A program made the translations under genes and the position numbers. From NCBI GenBank assembly GCA_002005505.1, contig KV908490.1, positions 1-64,000 on the forward strand: a stretch of DNA of 64,000 nucleotides. The letters are read 5' to 3'. Positions 10,616 through 22,600 of the stretch are shown here, in pieces (position 1 is the stretch's first letter; every line of letters starts with the position of its first letter). Source of the stretch: Botryococcus braunii (taxonomy: Eukaryota; Chlorophyta; Trebouxiophyceae). The notes under the pieces were generated by a model. It saw nothing but the letters and a program-made list of their open reading frames with translations. It had not been told where the DNA came from and searched no databases.

Positions 10616-10651
10616 TAAAGCAAGGTTTTGCTAATCTACCTGTTGGGTATA

Positions 10652-11674
10652 ATGTCGGCAGCTACTTTCACCACGTCGGTTACGTCGTATTGTGAGAAGT
10701 TGGGGGCGGCCAGCGATGTTGCCGAGCTTGGTGCACTGGATCTCACGCTTGATAGTGACTACCCAAGGTTTCGTAAGAAGGATTTTGATGAACTGATGGC
10801 GAAGTGTAAGGTCGAGGTGGCGCGCGATAACTACGATGTCGGCGATCATACGGATCTGATCATTAGTTCGATTACCCAGTTTTATGTCGCTACTGTCAAA
10901 TTTCTAAAGATAGGTGCTCTTGCTGCTTTTCGTCCTGTCTGGGCTACAAGTTATGCGCGAAAGGTTTTTATGACGGAGGTTGCTCGTGATCCTGCGGTGT
11001 CGCACAAGCTTCCGTCTAATGCGTTAGGCAAGCCGCCGGTGTTCACGGGAAATAACACTAGGCACTGGGTTGCTATTGTTAAGAATTATGTTGAGGCACA
11101 GGGAATCAACGATGACCAGCAAAAGCTTCGCGTTGGCGTCTCATTTCTCTCTACAAGCATTCAGGGTCACTGGTCCTCGTATGTCGTAACCCATCCTTCC
11201 CCTACTTTCGAAGATTGTCAGCAATTCCTGTTTGATTTTTATGACAAGAATGTAGGGGTGACGGAGGCCCGCCGCCACTGGCAGGGGGTTCGTCAAGGTT
11301 CGAAGTCTGTTCAGGAGTATGCCTTGGCGTTTAACTCCGCTCTTGCCGACCTGAATTCCATGCCTGGTGGGGAGGTCACGGAGAATGAGAAGGTTACGAA
11401 TTTTCTGAATGGGTTGCGTGCATCGTTGCATTCTCAGTGTCGAATTAATCACAAAACTGGTCGTGCTTTCGATTCGTATATGGAGCTCTACCAGATCTCT
11501 CATGGGCTCATGGGCTCGATGATACTGTCGCTGAAGGGTTTCGTTCGCGCGGTTCCGATATGTTTCCTTCGAATCACCATGCTTATCGTGGGTTTGGTCG
11601 TTTCGATCGTGGGTTTGGACGTCCGCGCGGTGTGTTTAAGGCTCGTCGGTTTCGTGCCGTGGTCGCGGTTTTGA
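10652..11674 (+). pseudogene. gag: Gypsy-A gag, frameshifted
   Basis: ATG 10652 (MSAATFTTSVTSYCEKLG) is chosen because it is the first ATG after the primer site and is kept in all three gypsy copies. Encodes the capsid-like region up to about residue 285. At 11501-11516 an 8-bp CATGGGCT tandem duplication, absent from Gypsy-B and -C, shifts the frame, so the ORF ends wrongly at 11674. A further 1-bp deletion near 11660 leaves a net +7. The Arg/Gly-rich tail and knuckle continue in the pol frame. Confidence 0.9.
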
Positions 11675-11741
11675 TCGCGGTGATCGCTCGCATCATCGCC
11701 ATGTCCCCGGTTTTCATCGTGGGTCTTTTCCATCCCAGTCC

Positions 11742-14700
11742 ATGCCGCTCACTTGTTATGGGTGTGGCCTCCCTGGCCACAAACAGTCCGAGTGCCCTAT
11801 GACTCCCGGGTTCTCGCAAGGATCTGCGCAGGTACCCCAAGCCCCAGCACATCACGCCGGTCCCCCAAATTCTGGTCGCGGCAATGCACCGAGTGGGCGT
11901 GGATCATCCCATGGGCGTGGGCGCTTCGGCTGGTATGACGACTTTTCTTTCTCAAAACTTGTGGCTGCTCATGTTTGTTTGGCATGGGGACGTGGAATTG
12001 AACTTCTTGTTTGTGAAGATACCCCGCAAGTGACCATGCAAGATGGTCATGTGTATGCGTTCGTGCTTAAGCCCGAAAAAGCCCATGAAGTGCTCTCCGA
12101 GTATAATGCCCTGAAGAAGAATGCCCGTCAGATTGGCGCTTATTTTGTTTTGCCCAAACGAGTTGCTAAGGCAGTAAGTGTTGCTCCCCTTTTAAAAAGT
12201 AAAGAGAGAATTATGGAGGGGAGGCGCAATGAAAGTGTAGCTTTGAAAAGTGCGCATGGGGAAGAGAGAATTGTGGCCCCATGGTCTTTTGAAGTGTGGT
12301 ATGACAAGAAGAGGCCCAGTATATCAATGGTGAGAAAAGCACACCCCGAAGCGCAAATGGTCTTGCGCGGTATGGTTGCAGGGGCAACCGCTGATTGTGC
12401 AGTTGATACCGGGGGAGAACTCTCATTCATCTCGGCAGAATTTCGGAAGAAAGTGAACATAACCCCGCAACAAGTGGATGAATTGGAAGTGGAAGTGGCC
12501 ACGGGTGACATTGCGAAAGTGGTGCATCAAGTGAAGTTGAGAACAGTTTTAAAGTCTTTGCCTTGTGTGCATACTTTTTATGTGCTACCAAAATTGGCTG
12601 GTGACTGTGAAGTCTTGTTGGGCATGGATTTCCTTAAGCGCTATAAGGCCAAGATTGATGTAGCGGAAGATAAGTGTACATTTTGGAACAGAGGGCGAGG
12701 CATGATTGTTAAGTCCATTTCTGCTACTGCTAAGAGCGCTAGAAAGAAGTCCCCTGTCATCTCTGCGAGGCATTTGGCGCGCTGTATGAAGCAAGGCTGT
12801 CCAGTGTTTGTGGGCATGGTAAGCAAGAATGAAGGGCATGATAACGAGACACGCTCGGATGAGCAAGGGCATGAACATGTTGATAGGCAAGAGGGCAACG
12901 AAGCGCGTAACGAAGGGCATGGCGATTATGATCATGATGTTAAAGAGTTCGAACCTGCTTTTGGGCCTACAAACAAGGCCGATGTCCCTTCTGACAAAAG
13001 TGGATTGAATCACCCCATTTGTCAACATCTGCGTGCTGAGTTCAGTGATGTCTTTTCTGAGAAATTAGAAGGCCTACCTCCTGACAGACATCTGTTCCAC
13101 ACTATCCCATTGTATAGTGAACATGTTCCTCCATCCCGACCTGGTTACCGTTTAGCTTTGCCTGAGTTGCAAGAAGCACAGAGACAGGTTGCTGAACTTC
13201 TTGAGCAGGGATTGATTCAACCAAGTTGCAGTCCGTTTAGCAGCCCTGTTCTGTTTGTGAAGAAAAAGGATGACACGTTGCGTATGGTTATCGACTATCG
13301 TGCGTTAAACCGCATTACTGTCCCTGATCGTTATCCTCTCCCGCGGATTGATGAGTTGCTTGATAAACTGCAAGGTGCTGTGTGCTTTACAAGTCTTGAT
13401 TTACTCGCTGGCTATCATGAAATTCGCTTGCAAGAGGAAGATGTTCCCAAAACTGCTTTCCGTGTCCCTTTTGGCCATTATGAGTTCAAAGTTCTACCCT
13501 TCGGTTTGACAAATGCCCCCGCTACTTTTCAACGTATGATGAAACGCGTATTCCATGACTTTGTGGCTGAAGGCTTTGTGGTAGTGTACCTTGATGATGT
13601 TTTGATCTTCTCTAAAACCGAGGAAGAGCATAAAGAGCATTTGCAAAAAGTTTTCGAGCGCCTACGTGAAGAGAAATTGTTTGTGAAGCTAAAGAAGTGT
13701 TCTTTTTGTCAGCCTGAACTACGCTATCTTGGCTTTATTGTGGGGAAGCATGGAATCAAGATTGATCCGGATAAAGTCGCAGCAGTGATGAAGTGGGTCG
13801 TACCGACGACGGCCACTGAGGTACGACAGTTTTTGGGCCTCTGCAGTTTTTCGCGGAAATTTGTGCAAGGCTATAGTCAACTTGCTGCCCCGTTGAATCA
13901 CTTATTGCGAAAAGGTGTCCCTTGGCTGTGGACTGATGCATGTCAAAAAGCGTTTGATGGGTTGAAGTGGGGCATCACAAATGCCCCAGTGTTGGCAATT
14001 CCTGATCTCTCCCCGAATGTGCCTAAGTTTCGGGTAGTGTGTGATGCCTCAAAGAATGGTGTTGGTGCTGTGCTTGAGCAAAATGGACGCCCATGTGCCT
14101 ATATGAGCCGGAAAGTTTCTGATGCCGAGAGAAATTATCATGTCACCGAGCAAGAGTTGGCTGCAGTGTGTATGGCATTAACTGATTGGCGATGTTATCT
14201 CCTTGGGAAATCCTTTGAAGTGGTCACTGATCATGCAGCAAACACGTTTTTGCCGTCCCAATCGGTTTTGAGCCCTCGGCAAGCCAGGTGGTCGGAGTTG
14301 CTCCAGATGTACTCTATAGAGTGGAAGTATGAGCCCGGTCGTACTAATGTTGCGGACCCTTTGAGTAGGAATCCAGCGTTCGTCGTTAGTTCTTTGGTGC
14401 ACACTCCTAGGGGCTCTGTTCAGCATAGGGCCGCGATGGGGGGGCGCGGCATAGGTCATCGTATTAGGTGTGCTGTACTTACGCGCAAGGGGGCGCGTTC
14501 CACTGGAGGCGGTCCGGCCCCGCCATTAGGTGGGGTGGTCCCTGGAGCAGCAAGTGACTGGGGCGACGCGTGCCCGGATGGGTTCACCATGTGGTGCCCC
14601 GAGGGGGAAGACTGGTTGCACCGCATACGGACCGCGTATGAGAAGGATCATCTTCTAAGGGATGGGCGTAAAAGACAAAGAGCGAAGTTGGTCGCTAAAG

Positions 14701-16172
14701 ATGGTTACTGGTTCCGTGGAAAAGCAATGTATGTTCCCGAAATGGCAGATGGTAAAGATAAAGAGCTCAAAGAAGCCATTCTCAAAGAAAACCATGAAGT
14801 GCCACAGGCAGGCCATGTGGGCCGGACTAAAATGTTGGAGAAAATACAACGGTATTTTTGGTGGCCGAAGCTGAGGGAAGGTGTTGAAGATTTTCTTCGC
14901 GTTTGCGATGCGTGCCAGCGCAACAAGGTGGATACCTCACTGCCAGCTGGTCTGCTGCAGCCTCTACCAATTCCTTCACGAAGGTGGGAAAGCATCTCCA
15001 TGGATTTTATTACTGACTTACCCAAAACGGTGGACGGGAATGATGCTATCCTTGTGGTTGTGGACAGACTGTCTAAATATGCGCATTTCATCCCAACAAC
15101 TGATCAGCTGTCTGCTGAAGGTCTTGCTGATGTGTTTGTGGATCGTGTGTTTAAGCTGCACGGTATGCCTAAAGAGGTGTTGACTGATCGCGGAACGGTG
15201 TTCACGAGTGCCTTCACTAAAGCGTTGTTTAAAATTTTGGGCACGAGGTCTGTCTTTTCAACGGCTTATCATCCACAGACTGATGGCCAAACTGAGCGTG
15301 TGAATCGCATTGTGGAAGACATGTTGCGGCATTATGTTAGTCCTACACAACATGATTGGGATGTGCATGTGCCAGCCGCACAATTCGCTTATAACAATGC
15401 TTATCAAGAATCCGTTCGCACAACTCCATTCCGGTTGGTGTATGGGGAGGATCCTATTGAGCCTTTTGCAGTGATTTCTGGGACCACTTTTCCGTCGGCT
15501 AAAAGATTTGCTATAAAGTTGCATGATGATCTCGCGTTAGCGAAGCGCAACCTGATTGAGGCACAAGATAGGCAGCGCACTTATGCTAACCAGGGGCGCA
15601 GACATGTTGAGTATGAAGCTGGGCAAGAAGTACTCTTGTCCACTAAGAATATTCGTTGGAAGCATCCTGGCACCAAGAAGTTTTTGCCTCGTTTCATTGG
15701 GCCATTCAAGATTTTGGCTAGGATTGGCGCTGTTGCATATAGGCTGGAGTTGCCTGATGAGTACACCATTCACAATGTGTTTCATGTGTCGCTGTTGAAG
15801 CCATATCATAAGGGTGTCAATGTGGCTCCCTCACCTCCGCCAGATTGGATTGATGGTGATTGGGAATACGAGGTGGAGTGTATTTTGATGCATCGAGAGA
15901 AGAAGGCTGCGCACCATGCGCCGAAGAAAGAATACTTGGTAAAATGGAAAGGCTACGGGCCTGAGCGTAACTCATGGGAACCAGAAGCAGGATTAATAGA
16001 ACATGCCCAAGAGGTTGTCCAGGAGTACTGGGCTGGTCGTGCTCTCAATGAGAAGGTGGGAACAAGGAAGCGCACGCAAGGTGTCGCGGCTGCAGGCAAC
16101 GGTACTACGAAGCGAAGTAATGCGCATGCCTCCGCAACTACGAATACTGCGCCTAAGAAGAGGCGGAATTAG
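11742..16172 (+). CDS. pol: Gypsy-A pol polyprotein with chromodomain
   Basis: An unbroken 1476-codon frame: nucleocapsid knuckle [14 protein letters not shown] at the start, Arg/Gly linker, aspartic protease ([13 protein letters not shown], about residue 218), RT ([11 protein letters not shown]; catalytic VVYLDDVLIFS near 13588), RNase H (VVCDASKNGVGAVL; TEQELAAVCMAL), integrase HHCC finger (ending CDACQRNK near 14918), catalytic core (SMDFITDL, LTDRGTVF, TDGQTERVN) and C-terminal chromodomain at about 15860-16030 with YLVKWKGYGPERNSWEP. In the chromodomain the tyrosine, tryptophan and tyrosine expected for a methyl-lysine cage appear to be present. Compared with Gypsy-B, the RT has A and E in place of S and Q in the GYHQIRL region. 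In the parent element this is one chain with gag; here the gag lesions separate them. Confidence 0.93.
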   Translation: MPLTCYGCGLPGHKQSECPMTPGFSQGSAQVPQAPAHHAGPPNSGRGNAPSGRGSSHGRGRFGWYDDFSFSKLVAAHVCLAWGRGIELLVCEDTPQVTMQDGHVYAFVLKPEKAHEVLSEYNALKKNARQIGAYFVLPKRVAKAVSVAPLLKSKERIMEGRRNESVALKSAHGEERIVAPWSFEVWYDKKRPSISMVRKAHPEAQMVLRGMVAGATADCAVDTGGELSFISAEFRKKVNITPQQVDELEVEVATGDIAKVVHQVKLRTVLKSLPCVHTFYVLPKLAGDCEVLLGMDFLKRYKAKIDVAEDKCTFWNRGRGMIVKSISATAKSARKKSPVISARHLARCMKQGCPVFVGMVSKNEGHDNETRSDEQGHEHVDRQEGNEARNEGHGDYDHDVKEFEPAFGPTNKADVPSDKSGLNHPICQHLRAEFSDVFSEKLEGLPPDRHLFHTIPLYSEHVPPSRPGYRLALPELQEAQRQVAELLEQGLIQPSCSPFSSPVLFVKKKDDTLRMVIDYRALNRITVPDRYPLPRIDELLDKLQGAVCFTSLDLLAGYHEIRLQEEDVPKTAFRVPFGHYEFKVLPFGLTNAPATFQRMMKRVFHDFVAEGFVVVYLDDVLIFSKTEEEHKEHLQKVFERLREEKLFVKLKKCSFCQPELRYLGFIVGKHGIKIDPDKVAAVMKWVVPTTATEVRQFLGLCSFSRKFVQGYSQLAAPLNHLLRKGVPWLWTDACQKAFDGLKWGITNAPVLAIPDLSPNVPKFRVVCDASKNGVGAVLEQNGRPCAYMSRKVSDAERNYHVTEQELAAVCMALTDWRCYLLGKSFEVVTDHAANTFLPSQSVLSPRQARWSELLQMYSIEWKYEPGRTNVADPLSRNPAFVVSSLVHTPRGSVQHRAAMGGRGIGHRIRCAVLTRKGARSTGGGPAPPLGGVVPGAASDWGDACPDGFTMWCPEGEDWLHRIRTAYEKDHLLRDGRKRQRAKLVAKDGYWFRGKAMYVPEMADGKDKELKEAILKENHEVPQAGHVGRTKMLEKIQRYFWWPKLREGVEDFLRVCDACQRNKVDTSLPAGLLQPLPIPSRRWESISMDFITDLPKTVDGNDAILVVVDRLSKYAHFIPTTDQLSAEGLADVFVDRVFKLHGMPKEVLTDRGTVFTSAFTKALFKILGTRSVFSTAYHPQTDGQTERVNRIVEDMLRHYVSPTQHDWDVHVPAAQFAYNNAYQESVRTTPFRLVYGEDPIEPFAVISGTTFPSAKRFAIKLHDDLALAKRNLIEAQDRQRTYANQGRRHVEYEAGQEVLLSTKNIRWKHPGTKKFLPRFIGPFKILARIGAVAYRLELPDEYTIHNVFHVSLLKPYHKGVNVAPSPPPDWIDGDWEYEVECILMHREKKAAHHAPKKEYLVKWKGYGPERNSWEPEAGLIEHAQEVVQEYWAGRALNEKVGTRKRTQGVAAAGNGTTKRSNAHASATTNTAPKKRRN

Positions 16173-16600
16173 ACACGGAGAGGCGATCTTTTCCTGCACT
16201 TGTTTGTTGCGGGTACAGCATGGCTGCCCGCCGGGGGGAGGGAGAAGGGCTTAGTTGCTCCCCGCGTGTCACCCCGTTGTTATACAAGTGGGAAGTTCAG
16301 TACGGTGAGCTGTATAGCGCGCGCATGATGTTAAGTGTAGATCATCGATCCACTTTGAAGCCCGCCATGACAATTTCAAGCAATGAATGATGATGAACAA
16401 AGCTCACTGACGTACCCTGGCGTACCTCACCATTGGAGGCTCAACAAACTTGTCGCCAAAGCTATGTGTGTAAAAAAAATATTGTTGCTCGAGTGTAGAC
16501 GGCATGTACACTGCTTGTGGAACTCTTACCTTATGGAGTCTTGCTCGTGATGACTGCTCTGATGTGAGCGAGGACGCTCCCATGTAGGGGAGGGGGAAGT
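16173..16600 (+). other. Gypsy-A 3' untranslated region and polypurine tract
   Basis: 428 bp without a gene, nearly identical in Gypsy-B and -C. Ends with the purine tract AGGGGAGGGGGAAG at about 16586-16599, the plus-strand primer that defines the 3' LTR start. Confidence 0.8.
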
Positions 16601-16795
16601 TGTAACGGCAGGAAGCTGCCAGGTCCAATGCCAGGATTTCAGGCAGGAAGCTGCCGGGTCCTGAAATGAAGGCTCTGGAAAGTGGCACGCGTCTTGGCGT
16701 CGAAGGAAGTCCCGGTGCTGACCGGCTTGTAACAGATTCCGCTGAATGCTCTAACATGACTGGGGTCTCTCGCTCTCTCTCCCTTTGCCACTATA
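16601..16795 (+). repeat. Gypsy-A 3' LTR
   Basis: 195 bp, 2 mismatches to the 5' LTR, ends CCACTATA followed by the second CAGGA at 16796-16800. Confidence 0.95.
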
Positions 16796-16800
16796 CAGGA

Positions 16801-18637
16801 GACCCCACTGGGGATGGCGCAGAGGGGGCGCAGGGTGCAGTGAGGTCGGAGTGCCTAGTGCGCGCAGGGGGTGCACAAGGTGCGCGGGGTGCAGTGGGGT
16901 CTGGGTGCAGTCGGGCAGTTTTAGGGCGAGCTGGGGAGGGTTCATCGTCCTCGCTACTGTTGTCCTCCATGGGAATTGTTGCCTCAATGGATGCAGGGGT
17001 CTCCAATTCCACAGGATTCAGGTCCTGGTCCAGGCTGGGTCCCGGTTGGGGTGAGGCTGGGTCCGGATCCAGGCTAGATCCAGGCTGTGTTGCAGGTACA
17101 GGACCGGGCTCAGCAGCTTGCAGCCCAATGGCAGACGCACCACTCTGGCTCTCCACAAAATGTACACTCGGAGACACCACTGTCCTACCAGGCAGTCGGA
17201 CCTTGTACCCCTTGGTGTGTGGACAGTATCCCACAAACATACCTGCATCAGACTGTGCACCCAAAGATGACACCTGGTGTTTGGCATGTTTCACGTATGC
17301 CAAACAGCCCCACTTGCGCAAACGGGACAGATCAGGGACAGAGCCAGTGAACATTTCAAATGGGGTTTTCTCCTGACCAGAGACCGGCATCACATTATGC
17401 AAATATGCAGCAGTAAGCATTGCATCCACCCAAAGACTCTCATCTGCCTGAACACCCAACAGCAATGTTCTGGCCTTCTCTTTCAATGTTCGATTCATTC
17501 TCTCAGCAACTCCATTCTGCTGTGGAGTATACGCGGCAGATGTCTCAGTGTGAATGCCATTCTCTGTACAGAACCCATGAAACGTTTTATTCAAGAACTC
17601 TGTGGCCCTGTCAGTCCTAACCGCCTTAACCTTGGATTCTGTTTGTCTCTCTTAGTATGTAATAGTGTCTGTCAAATGAGATGCAATGGTAGCCTTGCTA
17701 GTGACTGGTAACACTGAAACGAAATTAGACAACTCATCCACTACTGTGACAGAAAACTTTTCCCCTTCAACGCCAGGAGTTGACATGGCACCAAGCGTAT
17801 CCGCATGTATTCGATGCAGTACTCGAGGCGGCTCATGTGAACTTGGCTTGAAAGATGGTTTACACTGCTTTCCCCGAACACAAGGGTCACAGTGAGTATC
17901 GCACTTTGAACAAGGAAGAAGGGACACAGGTATCCCAGTACACAACTCCTCCCTGCTCAAACGCTCTAAGGCTGTCTTCTCAGGATGCCCTAACCTCTCA
18001 TGCCAAAGTTTTCGCAACTTGCAGTTATGTGCAGGTTTGTGCGCAGCATGATGTGCAGACATAGGGTTCACACACACTTGACAAGCCACCTGATATTTGG
18101 TGGGATAAGTTCCCCTCAGAACATACAACCCATATCTTTCTACAATGCTGCACTCCCAACCCATGGGTCCCACCAGACTGCTGTAGGTCCCATTCTCACG
18201 TGGAACAAATTTAATACCATCCCTTACCCCAGCTGATACAGACAAGAGATTTGTGCTGGCCTGTGGAACACATTGTACATTATGGAGCCACAGTAACTGC
18301 CCTTCTGCATTCACCAGACACACACTCCCACTAGCAATGATGGAACCATGAGACTCTGATGTAGCCAACTGCAGTTGACGTGGTTCTGTGTACACCGTGG
18401 GGTTCCGCAATACACCAAAGTCATTAACCAGGTGGACAGTAGCCCCAGAGTCCACAAGCCATTCCTCGCACGAGTGCCCTATCCCACCACTCTGTAATAC
18501 ATTAAATGTCACACTGGGCAGTGAGATAGGAACGGCTTCTGCGTTTTTAGGACATGGAACATGGGTACTGTTGGGTGCAGAGGGAACACTTGGCAGTGAA
18601 TGCTTACTTCTGTCGCCACCTTGCTCCTCTCCAGTAC
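16801..18637 (-). pseudogene. pol: Copia-2 protease, GAG-pre-integrase and integrase
   Basis: Minus-strand frame from the solo LTR boundary: protease EEWLVDSGATVHLVND near 18440; LWHERLGHPEKT and CSKCDTHCDPCVRGKQC zinc region near 17870-18000; integrase core with HADTLGAM, then DRATEFLN and QQNGVAERMN (17490-17640). A TAA replaces a Trp codon at about 17652, right after LTDTITY, where Copia-7 has W. The second part ends in Pro/Thr/Ala-rich linker at the Gypsy-A site. Integrase would insert cDNA; here it is interrupted. Confidence 0.88.
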
Positions 18638-18837
18638 TGTGGTGGCAAAGGAAGAGAGACAGAGAGACGAGACACCAGTCGGGTGAGAGCATTCAGCGGA
18701 ATCTGTTACAAGCCGGTCAGCACCGGGACTTCCTTCGACGCCAAGACGCTTGCCACTTTCCAGAGCCTTCATTTCAGGACCCGGCAGCTTCCTGCCCGAA
18801 ATCTTGGCATTGGACCTGGCAGCTTCCTGCCGTTACA
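18638..18837 (-). mobile_element. Solo LTR of the Gypsy-A/B/C family
   Basis: 200-bp inverted LTR (plus strand begins TGTGGTGG, ends CCGTTACA), flanked by AGTAC at 18633-18637 and 18838-18842. Solo LTRs arise by recombination between the two LTRs of a full element. Lies in Copia-2 gag just downstream of the zinc knuckle. Confidence 0.95.
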
Positions 18838-18842
18838 AGTAC

Positions 18843-18944
18843 CCTTTTTCCATTTTGTGCACTCCTTGCTGATGTGTCCACGGCTCCCACACTCCCAGCA
18901 CCTGACTTTTCGTGACCTCTTTCTGTCTTGCTCTGACTGGTCTG
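18843..18944 (-). pseudogene. gag: Copia-2 nucleocapsid CCHC knuckle fragment
   Basis: Minus-strand segment between Copia-3 and the solo LTR. Basic region RKRSRK then CWECGSRGHISKEC, a canonical C-x2-C-x4-H-x4-C knuckle. It joins upstream across Copia-3 to gag at 26373 and downstream across the solo LTR to the protease. Confidence 0.85.
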
Positions 18945-19635
18945 TGAAATATTCTGGGCTTGGCGTATCCTGCATGGTGGCAGCACGGAGGGTGTTAGAC
19001 GATGTCCTCCTACTTGTGCGTTGTTAAGTAGGCACGGACATATACAAGTCAAGGACTGGTTAGCAACTGATTGATAGACACCCGGAGTGCCACTATAGTT
19101 CCAACCAAGTCTTACAATATCTCTCATCTCTCCTAACAAGGTGACGCAGTTCAAACACGCCTAACTTGCTCTCACCCAGGTCGTGTTCATTACTTTGTCC
19201 GATGAGCTAAACTCAACTCCATATGTCTAACATGTTCTAACAATGTTCATCTGAGTGCTAAATCCAGGAATACAATAAGGATTAAGTCACCTGCATGGTG
19301 GCGGCACGGAGGGTGTTAGACGATGTCCTCCTACTTGTGCGTTGTTAAGTAGGCACGGACATATACAAGTCAAGGACTGGTTAGCAACTGATTGATAGAC
19401 ACCCGGAGTGCCACTATAGTTCCAACCAAGTGCCTTCCCTATCCGTGCTTGTCCCATATGCCTTCTTTCTACAAACGTGTCTGTAACTTGCGTTATGATA
19501 GTCTGCGTTCAAATGCATGTATTGCCTGGCAGAACTCAGAGTTCTGCCTCTCTTTCCTAATTGGTATTGTCTTCATCCGGAGACTTGCCATTATTTCTCC
19601 TCTGAGGGAAAGGCATAAAATTAATTAACACAACA
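18945..19635 (-). repeat. Copia-3 3' LTR
   Basis: On the minus strand starts TGTTGTGTTAATT and ends GAATATTTCA. Contains an internal 142-bp direct duplication (18969-19110 and 19290-19431). The purine tract GGCAAGGGGAAG lies just upstream at 19647-19636. Confidence 0.95.
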
Positions 19636-19653
19636 CTTCCCCTTGCCTTTACC

Positions 19654-22600
19654 TCACAGAAACTTGGCCAGTCCCAGTGAGTTACGATGTCCCAGAAACA
19701 CTTGTCTAACTAGTGGTTTGGTAAAAATATCAGCCACATTTCTAACAGATTGAATGTACTTGAATTCAACCTGCCCCTTTGCAATAGCTTCACGGGCAAA
19801 ATGACAGCTAATTGCAATATGCTTTGTGTGTTTGGAGTACACCGGATTCCTCAGGTGGTTTATACACCCTTGGTTGTCACAATGAATCTTCACTATCCAC
19901 GGTAACACTCCAATTTCCTCCAGGAAACCTCTCAGCCAATTTGCTTCCTTCACAACAGCACTTGCTGCCATGAATTCAGCCTCCACCGTTGAAGTGGCAA
20001 CAGCAGATTGCTTTTTACTTCCCCACACCACTGCTCCTCCAAACACAGTGAGGACAAAGCCAGTGGTAGAGAAGCGATGATCCTGATCACCTCCATAGTC
20101 GGCATCCACATAGCCTTCTAGCTCTATCCCCCCCCCTCCGAGAGTTAGAACCAAATCTCGGGTTCCTTTCAGATACTTCAACACACGGATGGCTTCATTC
20201 CAATGTGCTGTGGTGGGAGATATGCGATAACGAGACAATACACCTACTGCCTGCGCTATATCGGGACGTGTGGTGTTGGCTATATACATAAGAGACCCTA
20301 CTAACTCACAGTAACGGTGACCTGGAGGTAGTGGACTGCCAGCACCAATGCTGTCGCTCCCATCTCTCGGTGCAGGCCTTTGGGACATTACGAAATCTTT
20401 TGTCATGGGAGTATCAGGTCCCACTGACTCAAGATCCAAGCCAAATTTCTCTACAAGTGCATCGATTTTAGGGATGCAACTCAGGGTGATCAGCCCTTTA
20501 TCTCTATCTCTCATCACTTGACATCCCAAGAAATCCTTCACTTCCCCAAGATCATGGATGGTGAACTCTTTCTTGAGGAGTCCCTTCACTTTCTCGATTT
20601 CTGACATACCCTTGGAAACTATCAGAAGATCATCAACATAGATCAGCACATAGGACTTTCCTCCATCAGTAGAGCATCTCACATACACTCCCGCATCACT
20701 CTTGCACACCTCATACCCCATGACTTCAAGTTTGTCATTCAGGGTTTTGTGCCAGGCACGTGGAGCCTGCTTCAGGCCATACAACGCCTTTCTCAATCGG
20801 CACACAATATTCTTATCACCATTCTCAAAGCCAGGAGGTTGCGTTACATATACTTCCTCCTCAAGCTCACCATTCAGAAAGGCGGTCTTAACGTCCACCT
20901 GATGAATTTCACAGCCCTCTCTTGCAGCAACAGCAAGCAGAGCTCTTCTAGCTCCATAGCTACTAGTAGGAGCAAAGACCTCCATCACATCCACTCCAGG
21001 GATTTGTCTGCATCCCTGTGCCACTAATCTGGCCTTGAATCTCACCACATTGCCATGTGCATCCATTTTCACTGAAAATATCCAGTGAACTGGAATAACC
21101 TTATGTCCACGAGGTCTCGGCACATACTCCATGACCTCATGAGTATCTAGAGAATTTTGCTCTTCCTGCATAGCTGCCTTCCAGTATTCCCACTGGGGAG
21201 ACATCTGTGCTTCTCTCAAATTAGAGGGAACGTGAATTTTCCCAAATCTGACACCTGTGTGCTTTTCCTCTGAATTGCCTGATTTTCTCTCACTTTGTCC
21301 AGAACCCACTACTCTTCCACTGACACTCGCTGAGTTACACATCACAGGCTCTCCAGTAGAAGTAGAATGCTCTCTCATAGCACGCTCTCGCTTGGACGCA
21401 CACTTGGCTTTGCACAAGTTACTCTGCTCATCCCTCACATCATCCTCCCATGCACAGGTACCTCTCGGACAGTCTTTGTAATTTGGAATTCCTTCACATT
21501 GTCCAGACTTCCGATTCACCTCCTCGGACGCACTCTGACATGTCTGCAAGAGTTCAGACTCTTCAGGTCTCTCACAAGCAACATCGGGATATGGCAGAGT
21601 GTTTGCATACTTCCCCTGATTTATGTGATCCACATGCCTCTCAGACCGACTGCATGTCACTGTTGGGAGTGACCTCACATCTCTGACATCAGTCTCCCAG
21701 GCACAGGTACCTCTCAGTGAGCACTTGTAATTTGGTCTGTCTCCACAATGTCTGTGCTCCTGATTCACCTCCTCCTCTCGTCCCTTACATGGAGTCAAGG
21801 ATGCAGATCCTGTCTCCCGCTCACAATCATGTTTGGCTGGTGCAGAGAAAGCATATGATGCTTCCTCTGACCGGTGGCTGCCACCACAGTCCCGTCCAGG
21901 AGTGCTCTGACTGGACGGGTTGCCAGAAGAACTCTGCATGGTCACATCTCTTACATTTCTCTCAGTCACTGAACAGGACCCACCCATACTGCTCAGCTCC
22001 CCGGGACCTTTTGCAGCTTTGCATGTAGCTGCCCCCCTCACTGCACTCACATGCAATTCATGCCCCTCATGTGAATCACCCTCTAGCTGCACTTCCCCTG
22101 GTCCCTGTGACAGAGAGTCACATTCAGTCAACCCCTCTCGCTCTCTGCTCTCTCCCTTCTCCTGTGGCAGCAGGAGGTCTTTGGCGGCAGTGCGTTGTTC
22201 GTGTCGTTGAGCCCGGGTCAGGCCATCCAATTGGTGGTTGCGGCATTCAGACCTAGTTGGTCTGAGGACCTCCTGGGCTCGCTCCATCTGCGGTCGAAGA
22301 TGGGAGTCCTGTCTCACTCCTCTGGCTAAGTCCTGTACTGCCTCCAGGGTTTGATCCATCTCCACTGGGTCACACAGTCTTCTGGATTCAGGCTCGGGCT
22401 CAGCCTCACTGGGGGGTCCTGTGACAGGCTGTGTGGGGAGGTTGCTGGAGGTTGGCAGGTACTCAGGCTCACTGTGTGGGTCATCAAGATCTGTCTCAAG
22501 GCTGATGTTGGTTGTGCCAGGGGAGGTGCCGGGAAAGACTGGGGGAGTGTCACTTGCAGAGGGCTCAGGACACAGAAACTCTGTAGACTGTGTTGGGGAA

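Larger units (their letters stand above)
10405..16795 (+). mobile_element. Gypsy-A: full-length Ty3/gypsy chromovirus
   Basis: 6391 bp with two 195-bp LTRs differing at 2 sites, primer site 10603-10615, polypurine tract 16586-16600 and 5-bp duplications of CAGGA. Structurally complete; the coding chain carries an 8-bp duplication and a 1-bp deletion in gag. Integrase ends in a chromodomain, placing it among chromoviruses, which in other species direct integration towards methylated histone H3. Confidence 0.97.

Noticed and set aside
18774..19154. ORF spanning Copia-3 LTR and Copia-2 knuckle; similar ORFs at 25542-25886 and 19392-19628
   Set aside because: Chance frames through LTR sequence.
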